A DNA stretch of 64,000 bases from Rhineura floridana (GCF_030035675.1 NC_084499.1:16192239-16256238), one strand, 5' to 3'. Counted from the first letter of the stretch, positions 49,501 to 59,019 are shown. Made by a program: numbers and translations. Notes: generated from the letters alone by a model not told the origin.

Positions 49501-52500
49501 CTCCAACATACACCTAGGGTTGTAGCCAACTAAGTTTTACTCAGAGTTGTTGGTGTTATATGCCTTCAAGTTGATTACGACTTACGGTGACCCTATGGAT
49601 CTTTTATATATATATATATAAATATATATATATTCACAGGGTAGGGCTGGTATAGCACATTGGGGAGGAAAGCCTAGCTGGGAGTCCAGAGACTGTGAGT
49701 TCAAATCCCCGCTCATGTCTCCTGGGTGTCAAGGGCCAGCTAAAGATCACCCCACAGTGAGTGGCTCAGGGGTTATGTGCTCTGCCACCTGGTCAGCCGT
49801 GGGCAAGCTGCATAGTCCCAACGAGCCCAGTTGCCCCCCAGCTGGCAGTTGCAGACAAGGAAGGGGCTGGCTTGTGCAGCTGTGGCAAGCTGAGCAGGCC
49901 CTAGCCAGCTGGGGAGGACTAGCCTCAGAGGGAGGCAATGGTAAACCCCCTCTGAATACCGCTTTCCATGAACACCCTAGGGTAGCCATCGGGATCAACT
50001 TGAAGGCAGTCCATTTCCATTCACAGGATTTTCATGGTAAGAGGTTTTCAGAGGTGGTTTACCATTGCCTTCCTCTAAGCCTACGGCACCCGGTATTCCC
50101 AGGCAGTCTCCCATCCAAGTACTAACCAGGCCAGACCCTGCTTACCTTCCGAGATCAGACAAGATTGGGCGTGATCAGGGTAGTATGGCCATAGGCAAGC
50201 ATGCTCAGTAGGCACAGAATATTGGCTGACTATTTAGAGAGGGGGGATGGACTATTGTGGGGGGGGAGGAAGTGGAATGGAATGGAGTATCTTAGAAAAG
50301 GGTACAAATGGCTGTCTGGAATCCTGAAGAGTCCACATTGCAATGGTTCGGCTTGTAATTCTTTAAACTCATTTTGCAACCCCCCTCCTGCAAGACCTCC
50401 TCCCCCCACATATGCTTTTCCTCTTGCTGACAGGAATGGGGAGCCAGCCTCTTGATATTCTTCTAGATTCCCCCCCCCATGATTATAACCCTTCAAAGCC
50501 CCTCCATACTAGGAATGCTGGGACCTGCCTTGGACGGAGTCAGAGCCATGGCCTTCCGAGCTCAGGATTGTCCACATTGACTTGGGAGGCGCTGTCCAGG
50601 ATTTCAGGCAGGGAGTCTCTCCTGCCCCTACCCAGAGATGCCATAAAGGTTGAACCTGGGGCCTTCTGCACGCAAAGCAGCTGCTCTCCTCCTGAGCTAC
50701 GGCCCTTCCCCAAAAGAACAGAGAACCCCGGAGAGCCCTTGCCGGCCACTGTCAACAATACTGAGCTAGACAGACCCACGGTCTGATTCAGTAAAAGGCA
50801 GCCTTCTGTGTTCCCCTTTAATTCTGTCCATGTATTCTGCGCCATGAGAACTAGAACCTTGTTTTGGTTTTCAATGAATTGCAGCGGCAGAGCATCTGGC
50901 AAATGCATACACAAGGTGCCAGGTTCAATCTCCAGGCATCTGCAGGTCATGCTGGGAATGTTCCCTGCCTGAAACTCTGGAGAGCTGCTGCCAGCCAGTG
51001 AAGACAATATTGACTATATGGACCAAAGGTCTGACTCAGTATAAGGCAGCTTTCAATGTTCTCCAAATCCCACACAGTTTTATAAACCTGCATCAGACTT
51101 CCCCGCAGATGCCTATTTTATAAATGAAAAATTATGTATTCATTCCTCATTGGGAAATTGCTCCAGACCCCATCATTTTCGGTGCTTTTTTCTGCACCTT
51201 TCCCAAATGCACAACATCTTTTTTTTTTTTAGATGGGGTGGCCAACACTGGGCAGAATATGCCACACCATCAATTATTTCAGACAGAGGAACTCTTTCGA
51301 CTTTGGAAAAATCAACACTCCAACTTGATCATGTTTACCTGAATCAAATACGTGAAGTTGCTGGTCTCTGACTGGATCCACCCCTTTATCGCCTCCTCCA
51401 AAGATGTATAATCGGTCCCCAATCGCTGCTGAGGACGTATGATACGTGCGAGGGGATGGTGGAGTGCCAATCACATTTGGGCTCTTCCAAGTTCCAGTTT
51501 CTAATAAGGAAAACAAGAATTACAAACTGCAAGACTGAAAAATTAGGGATTGCACACAGGAAAATTAGCGAGAGATACAATTGTCCTACTCAGAGCAGAC
51601 CTATTGAAATTAATGGACATAACTAATTTAGGTCCTTTAATTTCAATGGGTCTAACTCTTAGTTGGATACAATCCACAAAAATGGGGAGGAGGGAATTTA
51701 GTGTGGCATGCAGGAGAAAACCATGGAATCCCTAGTCACCTTTTGCTACCAGGCTTAAATACAAGGCTAATATAGTGATATTTTTATTCAAAAGAAAGTC
51801 AAAGAGAAACTGCAGCTTGAAACCACTGAACTGCAATTCATCATGGGATTCAAAGCTGTCACTTCTGGACTTGATCGGAACTTTTTTTTTTTTTTTAATC
51901 ACATTGCATGTGCTAATTTGCTCACCAATGCTAAGATGTTATCAACACAATTATCAGTGTTTGTACTTTCTGCATTTTATTTTCTTCTGACCTCACTGTT
52001 TATCGTTCCATCTCTTCATCCCCTGTAACTCACAATAACGTTTCATGCATTGGAAGAAGACGGTAGGCAAGGGCTTCTCAAACCCTTTCCCACACAGACC
52101 GCTTGAAAACCGCAGATGGCCTTGGTGGGCCACTTCATGATTTTTCTGCCTGTCGTGTCAACTGTAATGTGCTTATGCTAGATGATGCATGATTTTCCAT
52201 TGCAACGTTATCACTTGTTTTATTTCTTATACCATAATTTATTACAAATTGCATGCCGTTGAATTCAAATTGTAGTGCAATTAAATACAATGTAAGGAAG
52301 AAAAGAGGCAATAAAATACAAGTAAAAATCAATATGAATATTTGACGCAGACATATCGCAAACCACGGGAATAAAGCTTGCACACCACAAAACCTTAGGC
52401 CATAATAAATTTGTTAGATCTTTAAGGTGACACAAGAGTCACTGTTGTTTCTGCCGCAGCAGGCTACCCCTCTAGATGTTTTTATTGTTATTTTACAGAT

Positions 52501-55500
52501 TTTTTTAATTATCATCATCATCTAACAGAGAGACAGTGTGGTATAGTGGTTAGAGTATTGTTTTAGGACTGGGGAAACCCTGGTTTAAATCCCTACTAAG
52601 TTTCAATTTCAATCCCTACTAAGCCATGAAGCTCACCAGATGAGCTTGGGTCAATCACAGTCTCTCAGGTTGACCTACTTCGCAGGGCTTGTTGTGAGAA
52701 TACAACGGGAGGGAGAACTATGCATGGTGCTGTGAAATCCTTGGACAGCGGTGTACAAATGTTGGAAATAAATAAATTTGGATGTTTGGCAGCTACTTGT
52801 TTGAAAGATACTAGAAATATTTTTAAAAAATTATTCCTATATTACACCGGTAAAAATCAGTAAGATCAACAAAAACTACCCTGACTTAACATTACAATTA
52901 CTAAAAAGTAATATGAGACTTTTATCATAGGTGGGGGGGGGACCTGGGGGGGGGAATTAAGATTCATGCCCACAGAATTTTGGGTTATGAAGTGCCATGG
53001 CAACCAGCAGTATTTTTCCAAATTATTTAGAGGGTTCAGTAAGATGAGAGCTTGTGGAACTGACTTGCTGACAGCTGAAAGAGTTTTATATGCAGGAAAG
53101 TGGAGAACAACTGCAGTTCCATCTATGAAAAGAATGGTGTAACAAAGTACGGGAGTATGCATCAATGGGAAAATTAAAGCTTTACATCAGATTTAAGGAA
53201 CAATATATATTTTTTTGCTAGATGAAATAAGTAGGTCAACCACTGCAGGAGTTATGGGTTACAAGAGCCAGTGTGGCGTAGTGGTCCGTTAGAGTGTTGG
53301 CCTGGGACCTGGGAGATCAAGGTTCAAATCTCCACTTAGCCATGAAGCTCACTGGGACCTTGGGCTAGTTACTGCATCTCAGCCTAGCCTACCTCACAGG
53401 GTGGTTGTGAGGATAAAACTGGGAGGTTGAGAACCCGTTTGGCATGCCACCTTGAGCTGGAGGAAAGGTGGGATATAAATGCTCTAACAAGCAAACAAAC
53501 AAAATTCCTGGTACAGCATATGGCTTTTACTACCTCTTGAATCGCTCGGTCCTTCTGTTATCCTGCATTTGTAAGGTTATCAGCTTTCAATCAATCAATC
53601 AAATCTTTATTTACAGCCAAATGACCACAAATACAGAACATAATATTAGATGTTAAGAAATAAAAGACTACTTAATAACACAAACTACAGCATACTGGAT
53701 TATAAAAACAACTCAGTTAGTTTAATTGCCATTAACAATCATATGGGGTCTGGTCAAGATGGCCAAGTTCAGGAATTTTGCCACTTGCTCAGTAATTTCC
53801 TTATCTGAACCCTCAAGTAAAACAATCAGAAGGGACGCAGAGGAGCGGCCTGGGAAAAACTGCGTAATAGGATTTGGGGCTTTTTAGTTTAGAGAAAAGG
53901 CGGGTCAGAGGAGACATGATAGAAGTGTATAAAATTATGCATGGCATTGAGAAAGTGGATAGAGAAAAGTTCTTCTCCCTCTCTCATAATACTAGAACTC
54001 GTGGACATTCAAAGAAGCTGAATGTTGGAAGATTCAGGACAGACAAAAGGAAGTACTTCTTTACTCAGCGCATAGTCAAACTATGGTATTTGCTCCCACA
54101 AGATGCAGTAATGGCCACCAGCTTGGATGGCTTTAAAAGAAGATTAGACAAATTCATGGAGGACAGGGCTATCAATGGCTACTAGCCATGATGGCTGTGC
54201 TCTGCCACCCTAGTCAGAGGCAGCATGCTTCTGAAAACCAGTTGCCGGAAGCCTCAGGAAGGGAGAGTGTTCTTGCACTCGGGTCCTGCTTGCGGGCTTC
54301 CCCCAGGCACCTGGCTGGCCACTGTGAGAACAGGATGCTGGACTAGATGGGCCACTGGCCTGATCCAGCAGGCTCTTCTTATGTTCTGGTTATCAGCTTT
54401 GTATCTTACATTGTTATTTTCTAAAGATGGCTAAGTAAAGCAAAATATTATTCGAAGTAGCAAAGAAAAGGAGTAATGAATACTTACGGAGGTCCAAAAC
54501 TTGCATGCAACTCCTGTTCCCAGTTTCACTGGCCCCTCCGAACACCCAGAGGCTTGTGGGCTGGCTTGCAGGGATGAAAGCAGCATGCTCGTACCGCGGC
54601 AGCAGCCCCTGCCAGCCAGGCGCTCTCCAGCAGTGTGCATCTGGAATGCAGAAAGACACAGAAGGACACAGGATGAGCCTGGCTGCCGGGTCAGGCCCCT
54701 CTACTCCAGCATCCTCTTTGCACAGTGGCCAACCAGGTCACTGGTCACAACAGCGGGCCATATTTTTATATTGGTGGAGTCATACACATTCTTATTAGTA
54801 TTAAACTATGTGTCACTGATATGCCCAAATAGCATCCGAACAGTTTGTTTATTCTTTTATTTAGCAACATTTTCGTACCGCTTGATTGCAAAAAAACTCT
54901 AAGCAGTTTACAAAAACCATTAAAATGATCAATAAAACGGTGAAAACAAGCAATTAAAAACGTTTTAAAAATGATTAAAATAGCAACCGGCTAAAAAGAT
55001 TAAAACACATCAATACCTATGTGTCTGGATAGGCTTGCCTATATAAAAAAAGTTTTAAGCACGTGCCAAAAAGCATTGAGCAAAGGCAACTGTCTGATGT
55101 CAATAGGCAGGGAATTCCAAAGGGTAGATGCTGCCTATCCTTTGGAGGTGTAGGTGTTTACAACTATAGTATCAATGATAAAATCCACACATTATTAAAA
55201 TACACAATAACCATTCCATCAGCACATTAATACATCCTTAATTAAGAGATACAATAAAGCAAGTCGGTTAATAAGCATGACAAACTAAAACAGTTTAAAA
55301 CAAATAAAATCAGAAGTTCAAGTTCAGGGGATGCTTGCCTAAAGAACTGCTGTCTGCAGGACCTGACAGAATGCTAATTTATTATTATTATTACTACTAC
55401 TACTACTACTACTACTAACAGCTGGTATAGCACAGTGGGGAGGAGAGCCTGGCTGAGAGTCCAGAGTCTGTGAGTTCAAATCCCCGTTTGTGTCTCCTGG

Positions 55501-58500
55501 GTGTCCAGGACCAGCTAAAGATCACCCCACAGTGAGTGGCTCAGGAGTTACGTGCCCTGCCACCTGTGCAGCTGTGGGCAAGCTGCATAGTCCCAACGAG
55601 CCCAGTTGCCCCCCAGCTGGCAGTTGCAGACAAGGAAGGGGCTGGCTTCTGCAGCTGTGGCAAGCTGAGCAGGCCCTAGCCAGCTGGGGAGGAGTAGCCT
55701 CAGGGGGAGGCAATGGGAAACCCCCTCTGAATACCACTTACCATGAACACCCTATTCGTAGGGTAGCCATAAGTCGGGATCAACTTGAAGGCAGACCATT
55801 TCCACATTTCATTATTACTACTACCACTACTACCCGCCCTTCACCCAAAGGTCCCAGGGCGGGTTACAACAATTTTAAAACACATAATTAAAAAGTTAAA
55901 AACAACCTGAACAAAATTACAGAAATAGGGTGGATCATAAAAATACACATCTCAGATGTCGAAGGCCAGGGTAAAGAGGTGCATCTTCAGCATTCTCTAA
56001 AAGTTGTACAATGGAGTTACCAAACGCATCTCGGTGGGGAGGGAGTTCCGCAGCTTAGGGGCTGCCACAGAGAAGGCCCTCTTTCGGGCCATTCCCCCCC
56101 CCCAGCTTCCGAGGGTGGCAGAACTACCAAAAGGGCCCCCTCTGCTGATCTTCACACCTGAGAGGGTCTGTAGGGAAGGATATTTGGGACCTAAGTCGTT
56201 TAGGGTTTTGAACACTAACGTCAGCACCTTAAACTGGGCCTGGAAAAGAACTGGCAACCAATACTGATGAGGCCTTTCGTATTTCATTACGATCCTCTAA
56301 GTCCAGAGTCTAAAAAAGACCTGACTGCACCGCTGCCATGAGGACTAGGAACTTGCTTTAAAACACCTCTTAAGAGATTTTTGAAATATTAAGCGCTATA
56401 TATAAATAAATTGTTGTTGTTAAGTGCCTTCAAGTTGATTACGACTTATGGCGACCCTCAGCGACCTCCAAGAGCATCTGCTGTAAACCACCCTGTTCAG
56501 ATCTGAAAAGTTCAGGTCTGTGGCTTCCTTTACGGAATCAATCCATCTCTTGTTTGGCCTTTCTCTTTTTCTACTCCCTTAATAAACACATAAATAAAAA
56601 TTAAAAAGGAAAGCTGAGGCTGCTTAGGAAGTTGAATTTTGCTGTCATCAAGACGTCCTTTTCCCCCCGCCAGTGGCTCCCTATCCCTTACCAAGATCAA
56701 TGACATACGAGTCTGAGAAACTTCCGCTTGGGTTTGCTCCCCCGACAATGAGGACTTTCCCTTTTCCACTGCTGGGCGCTGTGGGTGGCAGATACAAAGA
56801 GTTTTGGCCCACACGAGCACAAGGACTCTCCCCGGGCAGGAGCAGGGAATACCTGGTACAGAGAAATAAGCAAAAGAGCTCTCAGCAAGGCTGCAGTTCC
56901 AAAAAAGAGAGGGCCTTTTATCTAGGCCTACCTCTGAACAAAGCGGGGCTGATTTATTTATTAATTTGATTTATACCCTGTCCTTCCTCCCAGGAGAAGC
57001 CCAGGGCAGCCAACAGAAGCACTAAAAACATTTGAAAACATTGTTAAAAACAGACTTTCAAATATATTAAAACAAAACATCTTTAAAAACATTTTTAAAA
57101 AAAGCTTTAAAAACATATTTAAAAAAAGAAAGAAAAGATTTAAGAAAAGCTTTAAAAATATCTTTAAAAGCAACTCTAACATAGATGCAGACTGGGATAA
57201 GGTCTCTACTTAAAAGGCTTGTTGAAAGAGGAAGGTCTTCAGCAGGCGCCGAAAAGGTTAACAGAGATTTCTGAGCAAGCAGGCACGGGCCTGTCTTGTA
57301 CAGACTTGTAACAAGAGGACGAGCAAAGAACCAGGGTGTCCCCAGGCCATGAATTCAGTCAGAGAGCCTTAGGCAAGCTCCTCTCACAGGAAGCGGCTGC
57401 GTCAGACCATTGGTTTATCTAGCTCAGGACAGTCTACAGTACACTGAGTGGCAGCGAGTCTCCAGGATTTCAGGCGAGGGAACATTTCCAGCCCTCCCTG
57501 GAGAGGCTGCAGGGGGTTGAAACTAGGACCTTGTCACTGAGCTTTGGCTGGTAAAGGCTGGTGGGCCTGGCCTTCCACGGAGAGCAAGAGGGCAGCTGAC
57601 ATTCTGACATTCAGCACAGGGGGAGAACAGCAGGCAGGAAGGGAATGCGCCCTAAAAGGCAGGCAGGAAACCCATTAAATAAAGAAGTGAACAAGGACCA
57701 GTAAGTGCTATTATTCGCCTATGAGCCTGGCTGCAAGACCTGGGAGGCCTGGGTTCAAATCCCCACTTTGCCACGAAGCTCACCTGGTGACCTTGGGCCA
57801 GTCACTGCCTCTCAGCTGGACCTACCTCACAGGGTTGTTGTGGGGATTAAATGAGGAGGGGAGAGAACCATGTCTGTATGCCACCTTGAGCTCCTTGGAG
57901 ACAAGGTGGGGTATAAATGCAATAAATAAATAAATACCGCAGAGCTGCATTTTGGGGAACAGCCATAGCTCAGCAACAGGGCATGTGTCTTGCATGTAGA
58001 AGCTCTCGAGTTCAATTCTCTGAATCTTCAGGTAGGGCCGGGAGAGCCTCCCTGCCTGAAACCCTGAAGAGCCGCTGCCAGTCTGTGCAAACAACATTGA
58101 GCTGAACGGAGCCACGGCTTAACTCAGCATAAGGCATCCTCCTATGTTCCTATTTATTATTTTTTCATTTCTTGCATTTATATCCCACCTTTACTCTGAG
58201 GAAAAAGCAAGGCGGCCTACACGGTTCTCCTCCCTCTCCCTGTTATCCTCACAACAACCTTGTGAGGTAGGTTAGGCTGAGAGGCCGCGACTGGCCCAAG
58301 GTCACCCAAGCAAGCTTCACGGCCGAGTCGGGGGGGGGGCGGAGATCCGAACCCTGGCTTCCCAGGTCCTAGGCCGACACTCTAACCACTACGCTACACC
58401 GCCGCTGGCTCTCCTAAGCGAAAAGGCACCTTCCAGGCATGCTGAAGTCGCTGTGCGGCGCTGGCTTTCCCGCTCCACCTCCCCGACTGCCTTTGCACGC

Positions 58501-58631
58501 CCTGCTCCTCCAAAACCGCCTTCCCACGTGCACCCGAGCCCAGCCCCGCGAGCGTACCAGCTGCCTGCCTCCGGGCTCCCTCCGGGCTTCAGCTCCTGCA
58601 GCGACGCCCGCGAGCCCGGCTCGGGCCCCAT
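46307..58631 (-). CDS. RABEPK: RABEPK, Rab9 effector protein with kelch motifs
   Basis: Coding exons in transcription order: 58631-58558, 56852-56692, 54640-54488, 51500-51339, 49442-49293, 48297-48148, 46554-46307. All borders are AG/GT and phases join, giving 365 residues against 372 in human as I recall. Kelch motifs appear as VLIVGGANPSGSFSD, LWVFGGASETGNRSC, LYIFGGGDKG, LFIHGGLAGD, LYIFGGMDPTGELD and LCLIFGGMDIKGEI. The protein is a kelch beta-propeller that binds GTP-loaded Rab9 and supports mannose-6-phosphate receptor return from endosomes to the trans-Golgi. The start MGPEPGSRASLQELKPGGSP differs from the human N-terminus, but the ATG has a good context (ATCCATGG), sits in a CpG island and its exon joins in phase to WYSLLLPGES. 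The gene converges on HSPA5, as in human. Confidence 0.96.
46778..46975 (+). repeat. tRNA-Ala-like SINE
   Basis: GGCCACAGCTCAATGGCAGA, CTGCTTTGCATGCAGAAGG and GCTTCAATCCCTGGCATCT form a well kept tRNA-Ala-like head. Confidence 0.85.
47160..47560 (-). mobile_element. L2-clade LINE 3' end
   Basis: (ATT)n tail, reversed CCAAAGCTCTCTGGGCGGTT, then a frame end encoding LAPTLLSFRRQVKTFLFSQA on the minus strand. Upstream residues include VVAPKLWNVFPDEVRLAPT, typical of L2 reverse transcriptase C-termini. It is 5'-truncated. Confidence 0.85.
47782..47925. repeat. Palindromic MITE-like element, family B
   Basis: GTGTGGGGAACATTTGTCCA and CACCCATTCCCCACACC are inverted termini. AACATCTCCCATCAGCCCCA lies in the left arm. 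A half copy follows at about 47965-48040. Confidence 0.75.
48148..48297 (-). CDS. RABEPK: RABEPK coding exon 6
   Basis: A 150-base exon encoding EMKWEPLLATGSVPGGRAAH and GHLYIFGGMDPTGELDTMYK. The acceptor is CTTGCAG and the donor GTGAGTT. Confidence 0.96.
48540..49046 (-). repeat. tRNA-derived SINE split by an L2-like LINE tail
   Basis: SINE parts lie at about 48540-48648 (ATAACCCTGTGAGGTAGG) and 48968-49046 (AACTGAGTGGGGATTTCAAC, reversed head). Between them a plus-strand L2-like 3' end runs from GCTAGATTGTGCCTTTGG to GTAAACTGCTTAGAGGCC and an AATAAATA tail. Confidence 0.75.
49293..49442 (-). CDS. RABEPK: RABEPK coding exon 5
   Basis: A 150-base exon encoding TLTWLQPEVRGNPPAPRHGH and RLFIHGGLAGDTFYDDLFSF. 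The acceptor is TACGTAG and the donor GTAAGTA. Confidence 0.96.
49549..50196 (-). repeat. 5S rRNA-derived SINE (Sauria-type tail) interrupted by a tRNA SINE
   Basis: On the minus strand bases 50196-50077 are a 120-base, nearly complete 5S rRNA copy, with GCCTATGGCCATACTACCC, GTTAGTACTTGGATGGGAGA and TACCGGGTGCCGTAGGC. The body GGCAATGGTAAACCACCTCT follows. After the nested element it ends with GTAAGTCGTAATCAACTTGA and AGGCATATAACACC, the tail shared with BovB. A TA microsatellite at 49606-49632 has grown inside it. It is a SINE, not a 5S gene cluster member. Confidence 0.85.
49641..50018 (+). repeat. Long tRNA-derived SINE nested in the 5S SINE
   Basis: Head GGCTGGTATAGCACATTGGG with GAGTTCAAATCCCC as B box, and a long GC-rich body. 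The end carries GATCAACTTGAAGGCAGTCC, a Sauria/BovB-type tail. ATTCACAGG flanks it on both sides (49632-49640 and 50019-50027) as target duplication. The second copy is at 55423-55805. Confidence 0.85.
50540..50815. repeat. tRNA-Ala-like SINE in head-to-head arrangement
   Basis: A reversed copy covers about 50540-50708 (TTCAGGCAGGGAGTCTCTCC, CTCCTGAGCTACGGCCC). A plus-strand tail follows directly from about 50715 to 50815 (AATACTGAGCTAGACAGACC, AAGGCAGCCTTCTGTGTTCC). Confidence 0.75.
50878..51062 (+). repeat. tRNA-Ala-like SINE
   Basis: CAGCGGCAGAGCATCTGGCA, AGGTTCAATCTCCAGGCATC and GACTCAGTATAAGGCAGCTT. Confidence 0.8.
51339..51500 (-). CDS. RABEPK: RABEPK coding exon 4
   Basis: A 162-base exon encoding TGTWKSPNVIGTPPSPRTYH and AAIGDRLYIFGGGDKGVDPV to LHVFDS. 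The acceptor is TTATTAG and the donor GTAAACA. Confidence 0.96.
51583..51672. repeat. Palindromic MITE-like element, family A
   Basis: GTCCTACTCAGAGCAGACCT and AATTTCAATGGGTCTAACTC are partners. The right end is AGTTGGATACAATCC. It starts about 80 bases from RABEPK exon 4. Confidence 0.7.
52069..52398. mobile_element. Decayed hAT-type non-autonomous element, second copy
   Basis: It shares CACAGACCGCTTGAAAACCG, GGTGGGCCACTTCATGATTT and GGCAATAAAATACAAGTAAA with the element at 12591-12957, in the same order and orientation. The termini are degraded. Confidence 0.75.
52530..52775 (+). repeat. tRNA-derived SINE with internal duplication
   Basis: CAGTGTGGTATAGTGGTTAG (A box region), CTGGTTTAAATCCC (B box), a duplicated CAATCCCTACTAAG, then CTACTTCGCAGGGCTTGTTG and an AAATAAATAAAT tail. 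Confidence 0.85.
53263..53490 (+). repeat. tRNA-derived SINE
   Basis: GCCAGTGTGGCGTAGTGGTC, AAGGTTCAAATCTCC and CTACCTCACAGGGTGGTTGT, ending in AAAGGTGGGATATAAATG. Confidence 0.88.
53588..54387. mobile_element. Composite LINE insertion: reversed non-CR1 LINE tail plus CR1 3' end, one target duplication
   Basis: GGTTATCAGCTTT occurs at 53575-53587 and 54388-54400 and bounds the whole 800 bases. From 53588 to about 53872 the minus strand ends in a (TTGA)n tail after AATAAAGATTTGATTGATTG; before that it encodes a LINE-like terminus with GSDKEITEQVAKFLNLA. From about 53874 to 54387 the plus strand is a CR1 3' end, GLFSLEKRRVRGDMIEVYKI to the same MEDRAINGY stop and 3' UTR as the copy at base 1. 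Two different LINE 3' ends therefore face outward. Confidence 0.8.
54488..54640 (-). CDS. RABEPK: RABEPK coding exon 3
   Basis: A 153-base exon encoding AHCWRAPGWQGLLPRYEHAA and SLWVFGGASETGNRSCMQVL. The acceptor is ATTCCAG and the donor GTAAGTA. It lies only 100 bases from the composite LINE insertion. Confidence 0.96.
54845..55165 (-). mobile_element. L2-like LINE 3' fragment
   Basis: AATTCTTTTATTTAGC-like tail, CTCTAAGCAGTTTACAAAA reversed 3' UTR, then AGGCAGGGAATTCCAAAGGG, the reversed frame region. Confidence 0.6.
55378..55418. repeat. ATT/ACT trinucleotide microsatellite
   Basis: ATTATTATT changes into (ACT)n. It is the left half of a tail split by the tRNA SINE insertion. Confidence 0.9.
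55423..55805 (+). repeat. Long tRNA-derived SINE, second copy
   Basis: AGCTGGTATAGCACAGTGGG, GAGTTCAAATCCCCG and the same GC-rich body as the copy at 49.6 kb. The end is GTAGCCATAAGTCGGGATCA, ACTTGAAGGCAGACC. It sits between (ATT)(ACT) runs that look like a split L2 tail. Confidence 0.85.
55806..56300 (-). mobile_element. L2-clade LINE 3' end
   Basis: Tail ATTATTACTACTACC, then reversed CAAAGGTCCCAGGGCGGGTT. The minus strand encodes LPVLFQAQFKVLTLVFKTLN and RAFSVAAPKLRNSLPTEMRL, typical L2 reverse transcriptase end. Confidence 0.85.
56413..56580 (-). mobile_element. BovB/RTE-type LINE 3' end
   Basis: Reversed tail TTGTTGTTGTTAAGTGCC, then TTCAAGTTGATTACGACTTA and TGGCGACCC. After it comes the reversed coding end (CTTTTCTACTCCC region, reading RPNKRWIDSVKE on the minus strand). 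This tail is what the Sauria-type SINEs here share. Confidence 0.7.
56692..56852 (-). CDS. RABEPK: RABEPK coding exon 2
   Basis: A 161-base exon encoding YSLLLPGESPCARVGQNSLY and KGKVLIVGGANPSGSFSDSY. The acceptor is TGTACCAG and the donor GTAAGGG. Confidence 0.96.
56951..57260 (-). mobile_element. L2-like LINE 3' fragment
   Basis: TTTATTAATTTGATTTATAC tail, CCAGGGCAGCCAACAGAAGC, long A-rich stretches with repeated TTTAAAAACAT, then AGAGGAAGGTCTTCAGCAGG as reversed frame end. Confidence 0.65.
57388..57545 (-). repeat. tRNA-Ala-like SINE
   Basis: CAGGAAGCGGCTGCGTCAGA, GAGTGGCAGCGAGTCTCCAG and GGGTTGAAACTAGGACC, ending CACTGAGCTTTGGC. Confidence 0.75.
57720..57940 (+). repeat. tRNA-derived SINE
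   Basis: CTGGGTTCAAATCCCC B box, CTACCTCACAGGGTTGTTGT body, CACCTTGAGCTCCTTGGAG and (AAAT)n end. Confidence 0.88.
57955..58153 (+). repeat. tRNA-Ala-like SINE
   Basis: AGCCATAGCTCAGCAACAGG, GAGTTCAATTCTCTGAATC and AGGCATCCTCCTATGTTCCT. Confidence 0.82.
58154..58412 (-). repeat. tRNA-derived SINE beside RABEPK exon 1
   Basis: CATTTATATCCCACCTTTAC tail, ACCTTGTGAGGTAGGTTAGG and the reversed B box GATCCGAACCCTGGC. Its head ends about 150 bases from the RABEPK exon 1 donor. Confidence 0.85.
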
Positions 58632-58760
58632 GGATGCAGGCCGAGGAGGAAGAGGGGGCGTGGCCGGAGGAAAACCACGCCCCGCCCGGGGCCCGTTGCT
58701 AGGAGACCACTAGCGCCGTCCTCCCCGCGGCGGCAGGGCAGGCAGCCCCCCGTTGCAGCC
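58430..58760 (-). promoter_or_regulatory. RABEPK: RABEPK CpG-island promoter
   Basis: GC- and CpG-rich block around exon 1 with GC boxes (CCACGCCCCGCCC at 58675-58687) and GGGGCGTGGCC. GTTGCTAGGAGAC at 58695-58707 resembles an RFX X-box. No TATA box is visible. Transcription probably starts between 58650 and 58720. Confidence 0.7.
58558..58631 (-). CDS. RABEPK: RABEPK coding exon 1
   Basis: Seventy-four coding bases, MGPEPGSRASLQELKPGGSP to EAGS plus two bases of Trp, then donor GTACGC. The frame joins exon 2 at W|YSLLLPG, matching human TW|YTL. The upstream minus-strand sequence has no in-frame alternative that fits better. Confidence 0.85.
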
Positions 58761-59019
58761 CAAGGCTGCACTGTTCACGGCCTTTTGAACATCCATGCTG
58801 CCCTTACATGGGCATATTCGTTCTCCTCGACTTATTCCAGGGTGCAACATTTCTCTCTCTTCCCTCCTCCCATGTTTATTTTTATTTTAAGTAGCAGAGG
58901 CAGGAGAAGTTCATATTGGCGAGAGACTGCTCCTGAGCATGTGCAGACCCCTCCCTCCCCATTGCGTCACGCGAGCCGTTGCCTCCTCCACATATTGGGC
59001 TCCTGTTTATTTGCTTATG

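Noticed and set aside
49715-50125. 136-residue open frame (and its relative at 55490-55891)
   Set aside because: Both are within copies of the same long tRNA-derived SINE; the frame is shared because of the repeat, not because of a protein.
50077-50196. Genuine 5S rRNA gene
   Set aside because: It is followed by a SINE body and BovB-type tail, single-copy and has no T-run terminator after the 5S end. A 5S-derived SINE explains it better.
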